DNA of 14,837 nt from Candidatus Agrococcus pullicola. Lineage in GTDB: Bacteria > Actinomycetota > Actinomycetes > Actinomycetales > Microbacteriaceae. The stretch is taken from positions 1 to 14,837 of the forward strand of contig DXDC01000463.1 in the NCBI GenBank assembly GCA_019115685.1. Direction: 5' to 3'. Shown in pieces: positions 6,993 through 13,533 of this stretch. The notes beneath the pieces were generated by a model that had not been told where the DNA came from, did not search any database, and worked only from the letters and a program-made list of their open reading frames with translations. Numbering within the stretch: position 1 is the stretch's first letter; each line of letters starts with the position of its first letter. The position numbers and the translations under genes are program-made.

Positions 6993-7685
6993 TCAGGCCG
7001 CTATGCGTTCCAGGATGTTCGTGAACATGGGGAGCCCGTCGAGACCGGAACGCATGCGCTCGTCGGTGTCGGGGCCGAAACCCAGTTCGACGGCGTGCTC
7101 GGGATGCGGCATCAGCCCGACGACGTTGCCTCGCTCGTTCGTCAGCCCGGCGATGTCATTCAACGCACCGTTCGGATTGCCGTCAACGTATCGGAACGCC
7201 ACGAGCCCTTCGCCTTCGATGCGCGCGAGCTGGTCTTCCGTCGCGACGAACCGGCCCTCACCGTTCTTCAGCGGAATCGTGATGGTGTCGCCCTGCCCGT
7301 AGCCGTTCGTCCAGGCGGTGTCGGCGCGTTCCACGCGGAGCTTCTGATCGCGCCGGATGAACAGCCCCTTCTCGTTCCGGACGAGTGCGCCGGGCAGCAG
7401 CCTCGCCTCCGTCAGCATCTGGAAGCCGTTGCAGATGCCGAGCACTGGCATCCCGCTCTCGGCCGCCGCTATCACTTCGCGCATGATCGGGGAGTGCGCC
7501 GCGATCGCTCCAGAGCGCAGGTAGTCGCCGTACGAGAATCCACCCGGCAGCACGAGTGCGTCGACGCGGCGCAGATCGTGGTCACCGTGCCAGAGCGCTA
7601 CCGGCTCGTGGCCGCCGAACCGAACCGCCCGCTGGGCATCCCGGTCGTCGAGGGTGCCGGGGAAGGTGACGACCCCGACCCTCAC
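6993..7685 (-). CDS. purQ: Phosphoribosylformylglycinamidine synthase, glutaminase subunit
   Basis: This 230-residue class I glutamine amidotransferase supplies ammonia for the conversion of FGAR to FGAM, step 4 of purine synthesis, in a complex with PurS and PurL in the cytoplasm. The nucleophile elbow GICNGFQ (83-89, Cys85) and the PHPEH motif (His194, Glu196) complete the catalytic triad. [12 protein letters not shown] and the N-terminal VGVVTFPG are diagnostic of PurQ. Length is normal for the family. The start is GTG 7683-7685, overlapping the purS stop as GTGA, so translation is coupled. purL, which often follows, is absent: the next gene downstream is a desaturase on the same strand. 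Confidence 0.97.
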   Translation of the reverse strand: MRVGVVTFPGTLDDRDAQRAVRFGGHEPVALWHGDHDLRRVDALVLPGGFSYGDYLRSGAIAAHSPIMREVIAAAESGMPVLGICNGFQMLTEARLLPGALVRNEKGLFIRRDQKLRVERADTAWTNGYGQGDTITIPLKNGEGRFVATEDQLARIEGEGLVAFRYVDGNPNGALNDIAGLTNERGNVVGLMPHPEHAVELGFGPDTDERMRSGLDGLPMFTNILERIAA

Positions 7686-7936
7686 GGCTGATCCACCACG
7701 TGGATGCCGACGACGTCCTCTATGACGGAGTTCGCGAGCGTTTCCTCCGCAATCTCCTGCAGCTGCTCGAGTCGGGCCCGGTCGACGTCGCCGTCGACGG
7801 TGAGCTCGAAGCGCTTACCCATGCGCACTTCGGTGATGCCCTCGTAGCCGCTGCGCGCCAGCGATGCAGTGATCGCCTTGCCCTGGGGATCCAGGATTTC
7901 GGCTTTGGGCATGACTTCGATGACGACGAGCGGCAT
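7682..7936 (-). CDS. purS: Phosphoribosylformylglycinamidine synthase, PurS subunit
   Basis: This 84-residue protein is the small structural subunit that bridges PurQ and PurL in the FGAM synthase of most Gram-positives. The sequence shows the PurS pattern [16 protein letters not shown] (about 6-21), then [16 protein letters not shown] and a C-terminal helix with a VVGIHVV strand. Length is typical (about 80-85). The frame could start at 7999, but ATG 7934-7936 has AGGAG 7 nt upstream and begins the conserved domain. It overlaps purQ by 4 bp. It lies 275 bp downstream of purC, with two palindromic repeats between them, so it may have its own promoter (TAGGAT at 7966-7971). Confidence 0.96.
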   Translation of the reverse strand: MPLVVIEVMPKAEILDPQGKAITASLARSGYEGITEVRMGKRFELTVDGDVDRARLEQLQEIAEETLANSVIEDVVGIHVVDQP

Positions 7937-7943
7937 GGTGAAT

Positions 7944-7948
7944 CTCCT
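7944..7948 (-). promoter_or_regulatory. Ribosome binding site of purS
   Basis: AGGAG on the minus strand lies 7 nt before ATG 7936 and fixes the start over upstream alternatives. Confidence 0.7.
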
Positions 7949-7965
7949 CGGGGACGACTGCTGCA

Positions 7966-7971
7966 ATCCTA
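7966..7971 (-). promoter_or_regulatory. Candidate -10 element for purSQ
   Basis: TAGGAT on the minus strand fits the TANNNT -10 consensus and would give a leader of about 23 nt containing the AGGAG site. No convincing -35 hexamer is seen. Confidence 0.4.
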
Positions 7972-8049
7972 TCGCGCCGGCGGGCATGAGCGTGCGCACG
8001 TTCGCGCGCTGACGGAACCCCGGAGACTCGCATTGCGGAGCCGTCTGCG

Positions 8050-8098
8050 ATTCGGGAAACGCCTAGCGAGCATACGGCCCGGTAGACGTTTTCCGAAT
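8050..8098. repeat. 49-nt imperfect palindromic repeat, copy 1
   Basis: It begins ATTCGGGAAACGC and ends ACGTTTTCCGAAT, so the ends pair over about 12 positions with G-T wobbles. The inner part contains CCTAGCGAGCAT. It is 44/49 identical to copy 2, which starts 64 bp further on. It lies in the purC-purS gap and could fold as a hairpin on either strand. Confidence 0.85.
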
Positions 8099-8113
8099 AC
8101 TCGTGCCTGCGTG

Positions 8114-8162
8114 ATTCGGGAAATGCCTAGCGAGCATGCGGCTGGGCAGACGTTTTCCGAAT
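8114..8162. repeat. 49-nt imperfect palindromic repeat, copy 2
   Basis: Same orientation and ends as copy 1 (ATTCGGGAAA ... TTTTCCGAAT), differing at five internal positions. In this copy TGCC and GGCA can add an inner stem. Two direct copies of a palindrome in an intergenic gap resemble REP/BIME-type or MITE-like dispersed elements, but no other copy is present in the window. Confidence 0.85.
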
Positions 8163-8175
8163 CGTGGATGGAGTA

Positions 8176-8205
8176 TCCCCGGGGCAGAACTGTCTTGGGC
8201 GGGGA
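8176..8205 (-). terminator. Possible weak purC terminator hairpin
   Basis: TCCCCG and CGGGGA are complementary across an 18-nt loop, starting 7 nt beyond the purC stop. The stem is only 6 bp and no U-run follows, so this is tentative. Confidence 0.3.
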
Positions 8206-8211
8206 AGCACG

Positions 8212-9060
8212 TTAGTCGCTTTGCAGCCGGGAGAGCAGCTCCGCGTAGCGGTCGGAGGTGCGGCGCACGATCGCCTCCGGTAGCTCGGGCGGAGCACCCT
8301 CACCGCCCCAGGTCTCGCTCAGCCAGTTGCGCACGATCTGCTTGTCGAACGACTCGATGCGACCCTGCTGCAGAGCTTCGGCATCCCAGTAGCGCGAGGA
8401 GTCGGAGGTCAGGATCTCGTCGGCCAGCACGATTTCGCCGGTCTCGCGGTCTCGCCCGAACTCGAACTTGGTGTCGGCGAGCACGAGGCCCTTCGACGCC
8501 GCGATCTTCACCGCCTGCGAGAAGACGCTGAGCGAGCGCTCACGGATCTCTTCGGCAGCCTCCTCACCGACGAGCTCGACAACGCGCTCGAAGGGAATGT
8601 TCTCGTCGTGCTCTCCCTGCGGCGCCTTCCACGCGGGTGTGAACACCGGCGGCACCAGCTCGTCACCGTCCGCGAGGCCCCAGGGCAGTTCGACACCGGA
8701 TATCGCACCCGTCGCCAGGTACTCCTGCAAGCCAGACCCCGTGACCCGGCCTCGCACAACGCATTCGACCGGAAGCATGTCGAGCGACTTCACCAGCACC
8801 GCGCGGTCAGCGACCTGTTCGGGCACCGGGACATCGAGAAACTGGCCGCCGAGATCGAGCCGCTCCGACCACCAGCGCGTCATCGACGTCAATGCCGCGC
8901 CCTTGCCTGGGATCGCCGGTTCGAGCACGTGATCGAACGCGCTCACCCTGTCGCTCGCGACCATGAGCAGCCGATCGGCCGACGTCAGCGTCTCGCCGAC
9001 GGGTACGAAGAGATCCCGGACTTTCCCGCTGTACGCGAGCTCGTATCCGGTGAGATTCAC
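8212..9060 (-). CDS. purC: SAICAR synthase
   Basis: This 282-residue enzyme joins CAIR and aspartate with ATP to give SAICAR, in the cytoplasm. Recognised motifs are the glycine-poor nucleotide loop SGKVRDLF (11-18), DRVSAFD (37-43), PVECVVRGR (97-105), DTKFEFG (196-202), DEILTSDSSRYW (214-225) and SFDKQ (237-241). The length fits the family. GTG 9058-9060 is the start: it overlaps the purD stop as GTGA and leads straight into the conserved N-terminus (NLTGYELAYSGKVRD). The frame is open far upstream but only as a shadow of purD. Translation is probably coupled to purD, and the pair is likely transcribed from the purD promoter. Confidence 0.97.
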   Translation of the reverse strand: MNLTGYELAYSGKVRDLFVPVGETLTSADRLLMVASDRVSAFDHVLEPAIPGKGAALTSMTRWWSERLDLGGQFLDVPVPEQVADRAVLVKSLDMLPVECVVRGRVTGSGLQEYLATGAISGVELPWGLADGDELVPPVFTPAWKAPQGEHDENIPFERVVELVGEEAAEEIRERSLSVFSQAVKIAASKGLVLADTKFEFGRDRETGEIVLADEILTSDSSRYWDAEALQQGRIESFDKQIVRNWLSETWGGEGAPPELPEAIVRRTSDRYAELLSRLQSD

Positions 9061-10322
9061 TGCCCTGCTCGCTCGGCGATGTCGGTGCGATACTGCCCGC
9101 CCTGCAGATCGATGTGGCCGAGGGCCTCGTAGGCGCGGGCGCGAGCGTCCGCGATGGTCGCCCCCTGCCCGACGACGTTCAGGACGCGGCCGCCCGTAGC
9201 GAACCACTGGTAGCCATCCTTCTTCGTCGCCGCGTGGATCAGCGTGATGCCCTCGACACCGGATGCCCCGTCGAAGCCGGCCAAGTATCGTCCGGTGATA
9301 GGGGCCTCGGGGTAACCTTCGCTCGCGAGCACGACCGTGACGGCGGCTCCCGAATCGAACTCGAGCGGCGGGAGGCTCCCGAGCGAACCGGTCGCGGCCG
9401 CGAACATTGCCTCGCTGAGCGGTGAGACCAGACGTGGCAGCACCACCTGCGTCTCGGGGTCGCCGAACCGAGCATTGAATTCTATGACGCGGATGCCCGC
9501 GTCCGTCAGGATGAGCCCGCAGTACAGGAGCCCCGAGAACGGAGTGCCCTCCTTCGCCATCTGACGGATGGTGGGTTCGGCGATCGTGCTGCGCACCTCG
9601 TCGACGAATGCCGCTTCGCTGCCGAACCGGTCCGCCAGCCACGGCAGCGGCGAGTACGCGCCCATGCCGCCGGTGTTGGGGCCCTCATCACCGTCGCGCA
9701 GTCGTTTGAAGTCCTGCGCGGGAGCCAGGGGAACAACCGATTCGCCGTCCGCGAAGAAAAACAGGCTCACTTCCGGACCTTCGAGGAACTCCTCGACCAG
9801 GATCGGGCCTTCCGCGAGATAGGTCTGGGCGTGCTGCAGTGCGGCGTCGCGGTCATCGGTGACGATGACGCCCTTGCCTGCGGCGAGGCCATCCGCCTTC
9901 AGCACCCAGGGAGCGCCGGAGGCGTCCATCGCCGCATCTGCCTCCTCGACGGTCGTCACACGCGTGACCGCACCCGTGGGCACGTTCGCTTCGGCCATGA
10001 TGCGCTTCGCAAACGACTTCGATCCTTCGAGCCGTGCCGCAGCGGCGGAGGGTCCGAAGACGGCAACGCCCGCTTCCCGCACTGCGTCGGCGACACCGGC
10101 GACGAGGGGAGCCTCAGGGCCGATCACGACAAGATCGAAGCTCTCATCGCTTGCGAAGGCGGCAACCGCCGCTCCGTCGACGGGGTCGAGATCGACAACG
10201 CGCACTTGTCTCGCGATACCGCCGTTCCCACCGGCGCAGACGATCTCGAGATCGTCCTCGCGCAGTAGCGCAGTGATTATCGCGTGCTCGCGTGCTCCAT
10301 TGCCCAAAACCAGAATCTTCAC
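9057..10322 (-). CDS. purD: Phosphoribosylamine-glycine ligase (GAR synthetase)
   Basis: This 421-residue ATP-grasp enzyme ligates glycine to phosphoribosylamine in step 2 of purine synthesis. The N-domain starts ILVLGNGAREHA (3-14). The ATP-grasp part has KADGLAAGKGV (142-152), GPNTGGMGAYSP (214-225) and EFNARFGDPETQ (281-292). The C-terminal ATP-grasp cap ends near QGGQYRTDIA. Length matches the family. The start is GTG 10320-10322, giving the standard N-terminus; the frame extends to 10910 only by overlapping divergent genes. A TAGACT hexamer lies 7 nt before the GTG, and only a poor GGA is available as SD, so a leaderless or nearly leaderless mRNA is likely. It overlaps purC by 4 bp and is divergent from the sterol-carrier gene. 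Confidence 0.97.
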   Translation of the reverse strand: MKILVLGNGAREHAIITALLREDDLEIVCAGGNGGIARQVRVVDLDPVDGAAVAAFASDESFDLVVIGPEAPLVAGVADAVREAGVAVFGPSAAAARLEGSKSFAKRIMAEANVPTGAVTRVTTVEEADAAMDASGAPWVLKADGLAAGKGVIVTDDRDAALQHAQTYLAEGPILVEEFLEGPEVSLFFFADGESVVPLAPAQDFKRLRDGDEGPNTGGMGAYSPLPWLADRFGSEAAFVDEVRSTIAEPTIRQMAKEGTPFSGLLYCGLILTDAGIRVIEFNARFGDPETQVVLPRLVSPLSEAMFAAATGSLGSLPPLEFDSGAAVTVVLASEGYPEAPITGRYLAGFDGASGVEGITLIHAATKKDGYQWFATGGRVLNVVGQGATIADARARAYEALGHIDLQGGQYRTDIAERAGQ

Positions 10323-10329
10323 AGGATCC

Positions 10330-10335
10330 AGTCTA
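10330..10335 (-). promoter_or_regulatory. -10 hexamer of purD, near-leaderless
   Basis: TAGACT on the minus strand matches TANNNT and is separated from the GTG start by 7 nt, which puts the transcript start at or one base before the start codon. No clear -35. Confidence 0.5.
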
Positions 10336-10397
10336 CGTGTGCCCGATTCGGTCCGCTGCTTCCCCCAGGGTTCCGTCTCCCGCTGCTTGCAATCTTC

Positions 10398-10403
10398 TAC
10401 GCT
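10398..10403 (+). promoter_or_regulatory. -10 hexamer of the sterol-carrier gene
   Basis: TACGCT matches TANNNT and is separated from ATG 10411 by 7 nt (AGGTGCC). The AGG in this spacer could also act as a short SD. Leaderless or near-leaderless initiation is likely. The 88-bp gap to purD therefore holds two divergent promoters. Confidence 0.45.
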
Positions 10404-10410
10404 AGGTGCC

Positions 10411-10767
10411 ATGCCGAGAAGAATCGCCGATGCCGCGGGCATGGATGCCGTGCACGCGGTGCTGGACGGGTCGACCGAGCGCCGGGACATCGCGACTGCC
10501 GTGCGTTTCACACTGCAGGCGTTGGGTGAGCGAGCGCCCGGCAAAAGTGTGGAAGTGCGGGTTCCGCCGTACGGCGCGGTGCAGTGCGTCGAGGGGCCGG
10601 GCCACAATCGTGGAACACCGCCCAACGTCGTCGAGACGGACGCCCACACGTGGCTCGCGCTCGCGGCCGGTGAGCTGACATGGACGGATGCGAAGCAGTC
10701 GGCGGCCGTGCGGGCATCCGGTTCGCGCGCCGACATTGCGGAGTGGCTGCCACTCGTCCGCATCTGA
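10411..10767 (+). CDS. Sterol-carrier family small protein (SCP_3-like)
   Basis: This 118-residue cytoplasmic protein matches the actinobacterial family annotated as bacterial SCP orthologue/sterol carrier family protein. Recognised stretches are VEVRVPPYGAVQC (47-59), HNRGTPPNVVETD (65-77), TWLALAAGELTW (80-91), and VRASGSRADIAEWLP (100-114). The SCP2-like fold would bind a hydrophobic ligand, but no biochemical role is established for this family as far as I know. ATG 10411 begins the conserved region. The gene is divergent from purD and followed after 56 bp by a Gln-rich membrane protein in the same direction. I recall that related genes in Actinobacteria often lie beside purine genes, which supports the assignment. 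Function remains unknown. Confidence 0.85.
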   Translation: MPRRIADAAGMDAVHAVLDGSTERRDIATAVRFTLQALGERAPGKSVEVRVPPYGAVQCVEGPGHNRGTPPNVVETDAHTWLALAAGELTWTDAKQSAAVRASGSRADIAEWLPLVRI

Positions 10768-10811
10768 GCCGCTCCGATCCCGATCACTGGTCGCGAAGAC
10801 TGAATCGCGGC

Positions 10812-10817
10812 TACTCT
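10812..10817 (+). promoter_or_regulatory. -10 hexamer of the Gln-rich membrane protein gene
   Basis: TACTCT matches TANNNT and ends exactly 6 nt before ATG 10824, placing the predicted transcript start on the A of the start codon. No SD sequence is present. Confidence 0.5.
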
Positions 10818-10823
10818 GTATCC

Positions 10824-11900
10824 ATGGCGGTGAAGCAGAAGAACCCTGGTGCCCTTATCGGTGTTGTTATGGCGCTCATCGGTGGTGTCTTGGTGTTTTC
10901 GACGTTTCAAGAGTTCTTCGGAGGCATCGGGATATTCGTCGACGCCCTCAGCTATGGCGCTGAATTCGGGGTCGCCTTCGATGCTGCAATCCGGTATACG
11001 GGCGGGCAGTTTCTTGTCGGACTGCTGGGAGCGATTCTGCTGCTCATCGGCATCTTGACCGTTCGCTCATCCGCAGGACGTATAGCGAGGAACGCTGCCG
11101 AGCAGGGATCGGATGCCGTGCGCAGGGCGCGCGACGAAGCCCAGCAGCGTGCCGAGGCGCAGCAGCGCGATAACCAGCGGCGCGCAATGGAAGCACAGCA
11201 GGCGGCACAGCGCCGCGTGCAGGAACGGCGGCAGCAGGTGCAGGCAGGAGGCCAGGGCGGTCGAGCCCAGGGCGGTTCTGCACAGGGGGGCCAGGGAGGC
11301 CAAGGAGGGCAGTCCCGTCTCGACCAGTTGCGTCAGCGCGTCGCACAGGATCCGCGGATGCAGCAGATGCGTGAAGCGGCCAAAGACTCGGGCTACGGAG
11401 ACCTTGTGGATCGGTTCGTGCCGGGGCAGCCGACACCGAACCAGGTTCGCCCGCAACAGCAGCAGCCGTCGGCGCAGTGGGGCGGTGATCCGCAGCAGAC
11501 TCAGCGGCAGACTCAGCAGCCTCAGTCTCCTCAACGTCGGCGACCGCAGCCACGCCAACAGCCCCAGCAGCGCGGGCAGCGTCAGCGTCTGCAGACGCAG
11601 CGCGAGAAGGCGGAGTCGCAGCAGCACCTCCGTCAGCTGCCGGACGCCGCAGCGGAGGCCGCGGCGAGGCTGGCCGCACGGGCCCGCGAAGCCGGCATGG
11701 AGACGGTGATGCCGAACGACCGCACGGCTCCGAGCAAACGTCGTTCTGCGCTGACGAGAAGCTCGCTATCGACGTCAGCGCTATCGAAGACGAGTCTCAG
11801 CACCAACTCGCTCTTCCGGTCTCGCCACCGCCAGATCAGCCCCGCGGCACCGATCTCATCGGCGGTGCCCGTCGAGGAGCTGCTGCAGCGCGACCAGTAG
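10824..11900 (+). CDS. Two-TM protein with long Gln/Gly-rich tail, unknown function
   Basis: I do not recognise this 358-residue protein. It has two hydrophobic segments (about 9-28 and 61-80) joined by an extracytoplasmic-looking loop. Next comes a charged helical stretch rich in Ala, Gln and Arg (about 85-140) that may form a coiled coil, a Gly-Gln block with GGQGG repeats (142-163), a short ordered patch DPRMQQMREAAKDSGYGDLVDRFVP (split about 176-200), and a second tail very rich in Gln, Pro and Arg (200-270). The end is Ser/Thr/Leu rich. The basic tail after TM2 should be cytoplasmic. ATG 10824 has no SD but a TANNNT hexamer 6 nt upstream. GC-rich third positions persist to the TAG, so the frame appears intact. 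Nucleic-acid, phase-separation or envelope scaffold roles are possible but unsupported. Confidence 0.8.
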   Translation: MAVKQKNPGALIGVVMALIGGVLVFSTFQEFFGGIGIFVDALSYGAEFGVAFDAAIRYTGGQFLVGLLGAILLLIGILTVRSSAGRIARNAAEQGSDAVRRARDEAQQRAEAQQRDNQRRAMEAQQAAQRRVQERRQQVQAGGQGGRAQGGSAQGGQGGQGGQSRLDQLRQRVAQDPRMQQMREAAKDSGYGDLVDRFVPGQPTPNQVRPQQQQPSAQWGGDPQQTQRQTQQPQSPQRRRPQPRQQPQQRGQRQRLQTQREKAESQQHLRQLPDAAAEAAARLAARAREAGMETVMPNDRTAPSKRRSALTRSSLSTSALSKTSLSTNSLFRSRHRQISPAAPISSAVPVEELLQRDQ

Positions 11901-11912
11901 CGGTAACCGAAA

Positions 11913-11956
11913 CGATCGGGCGGCGTAGCCCGATTCTCGAATACGCCGCCCGATCG
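11913..11956. terminator. Bidirectional terminator-like hairpin
   Basis: Two perfect 15-nt arms, CGATCGGGCGGCGTA (11913-11927) and its complement (11942-11956), surround a 14-nt loop. It lies between the stops of two convergent genes (12 nt after one, 17 nt after the other). There is no T-run on either side, so it is either an intrinsic terminator of the U-less actinobacterial type or a 3' mRNA stabiliser for both transcripts. Confidence 0.8.
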
Positions 11957-11973
11957 CGGTGTGGATCCTGTCG

Positions 11974-13350
11974 CTATAGCAACGAAGCCATCATGAGCAC
12001 ACCGCCAAATACGACACCGGATACCAGCAAAGTCACCATTGTGTAGCCGAGGATGTCGCGCATCTTCAGACCTGCGATTGCGAGTAGCGGAATCGCCCAG
12101 AACGGCTGGATCATGTTGGTCCACTGGTCACCGTACGCGACCGCCATGATCGCAATCTCGGGGTCGACGCCCAGTCGTTCCGACGCGTCCAGCATGATGG
12201 GCGCCTGAACGGCGAACTGCCCGCCACCGGAAGGCACGAAGAAGTTGACGAGGCCGGCCGAGAGCAATGCCAGGAGACCGAACGTTGTCGGGTTGGCGAT
12301 GCTGACCAGCATGTCCGAGAAGATCTCTATCAATCCCGACGCGGCCATCATCCCCATGATTCCCGCATACAACGGGAACTGCAGCAGAATTTCCCCGACG
12401 TTGGCCGCCGCATTCTTCGTGAGTTTGATGACCTCGAACGGGTTGCGGACGATGATGAGAATCAGCGCCAGGAATGTCCAGTTCACGATGTCGAGTGTCG
12501 CCTGGCCGCCGTTGACGTAGTGCACGACAAGGTAGGCAGCGAGCATCAGCCCGACGATCAGCGTCGGCAGGCGAGAAGCATCGATGCGGTCGGCGGGAGT
12601 TTCGATCGCTTCGTCACGTTCGGTTTTCTCGGAGCCGGCCCCTTTGGGAAGCTCCACGATTCGGTCGCTGCCGCGCGGAGCCACCGCGGCCAGCGCCAGG
12701 GCGACGAGCACGATCGTGGCGAGCGCACCCGTGATGTTCCACCAGGAGAAGATCGTGTCGGATATCGGGATGGTGTAGCCGAGCTGTTCCGCGATGAAGG
12801 AATCCGGAGTCGCGGCGGTCAGCGGACCGGAGCCCGAGTACCCCATGTGCCACACGACGAACCCGGAGAAACCGGCGGCGACGAGCATCGGGAAGTGCAT
12901 CTTCACGCCGCGCTCGCGGCCCGACTGCGCGACTTCTTTCGCTAGCAAGCCGCCGACGACGAGCCCCAGGCCCCACGTGATGAGTGAAGCCGCGGCGGCG
13001 ACAACGAAGACGAGCAGGTAGCCCTGCAGCGCGGTGTTCGGCCAGGACGCTACCGACTGCAGGAGCTTCCGAACCGGTCGGGTATTCGCGAGCATGTGCC
13101 CCAGCAGCAAAATCAGAGCCATCTGAGTCATGAAGGCGAGCAGGCCCGCCAGCCCATCGCCCCATCCTTGAATGATCTCGACCGGTCCGGCATGACCGAT
13201 CGTCATACCGAGAACACCGACCACGAGGGTCAGAATGATCGCGAATACGAGCGCCGACGGAATCCAGCGTTCCACGACGTTGTTGATTGGACGCATGATG
13301 CGCGCCAGAGGGGCGCCCTTCTTGGGCTCAGCGGTTGCTTTAGCAGCCAT
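11974..13350 (-). CDS. atoE: Short-chain fatty acid transporter, AtoE family
   Basis: This 458-residue inner-membrane protein matches the AtoE/SCFA transporter family, whose E. coli member (about 440 residues) is linked to short-chain fatty acid and acetoacetate use. The best signatures are NFFVPSGGGQFAVQAPIM (369-386) and GDQWTNMIQPFWAIPLL (407-423). Also typical are the region around RIMRPINNVVERWIPSALVFA (18-38) and roughly ten or more hydrophobic segments. ATG 13348-13350 is preferred over the ATG at 13398: it has a GAGGTGA ribosome site just upstream and the extra 16 residues look non-family. No ato catabolic genes (thiolase, CoA transferase) are next to it, so it appears to be a stand-alone uptake gene. 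The family is confident; the substrate is inferred. Confidence 0.92.
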   Translation of the reverse strand: MAAKATAEPKKGAPLARIMRPINNVVERWIPSALVFAIILTLVVGVLGMTIGHAGPVEIIQGWGDGLAGLLAFMTQMALILLLGHMLANTRPVRKLLQSVASWPNTALQGYLLVFVVAAAASLITWGLGLVVGGLLAKEVAQSGRERGVKMHFPMLVAAGFSGFVVWHMGYSGSGPLTAATPDSFIAEQLGYTIPISDTIFSWWNITGALATIVLVALALAAVAPRGSDRIVELPKGAGSEKTERDEAIETPADRIDASRLPTLIVGLMLAAYLVVHYVNGGQATLDIVNWTFLALILIIVRNPFEVIKLTKNAAANVGEILLQFPLYAGIMGMMAASGLIEIFSDMLVSIANPTTFGLLALLSAGLVNFFVPSGGGQFAVQAPIMLDASERLGVDPEIAIMAVAYGDQWTNMIQPFWAIPLLAIAGLKMRDILGYTMVTLLVSGVVFGGVLMMASLL

Positions 13351-13383
13351 GATCACCTCATTGTGGGAATCTGCAAAGGAACT

Positions 13384-13415
13384 GCTCATTGTTTGCAACG
13401 AGCATGATCAGCTTA
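13384..13415 (-). promoter_or_regulatory. Candidate promoter/operator of the AtoE gene
   Basis: GCTCATTG-TTTG-CAACGAGC (13384-13403) is an inverted repeat with one mismatch. Just upstream in the minus direction is TAAGCT (13410-13415), a TANNNT -10 candidate that would place the repeat at the transcript start, where a repressor could bind. The rest of the 183-bp divergent gap shows a T7 run but no hairpin next to it. Confidence 0.35.
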
Positions 13416-13519
13416 TGAGCGCCCTCGGCTTTTTTTCGGCATTCGCTCTCCCGTGCCTCTCGACAGCCGCGGCCTCGGCAAGTGCGATTGCTGCGAGGAA
13501 GGTGGATGCTCGCCCATCT

Positions 13520-13533
13520 GGGAAGATGGTTGC
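13520..13533 (+). promoter_or_regulatory. Possible leaderless promoter of the small two-TM protein gene
   Basis: GAAGAT (13522-13527) keeps the A2 and T6 of the -10 motif and ends 6 nt before GTG 13534. This is the same spacing as the other leaderless candidates here, but with a poorer hexamer. Confidence 0.3.

Noticed and set aside
8050..8162. Two-repeat CRISPR-like array
   Set aside because: There are only two repeats, they are long palindromes, the spacer is only 15 bp, and no cas gene is present.
6975..10767. Plus-strand frames opposite purQ, purS, purC and purD
   Set aside because: All are antisense shadows of near-certain purine genes. The exception within this span is the sterol-carrier gene at 10411, which is kept.
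10323..10910. N-terminal extension of PurD
   Set aside because: It overlaps two divergent genes, and PurD of normal length begins at GTG 10322.
11700..11900. Frameshift near the end of the Gln-rich protein
   Set aside because: The Ser/Leu-rich ending looks odd and another frame is open, but third-position GC stays high in the annotated frame to the TAG.
13416..13448. T7 run with flanking GAGCG/CGCTC as a terminator
   Set aside because: The stem is 5 bp with a loop over 20 nt that contains the T-run itself, and no gene ends nearby.
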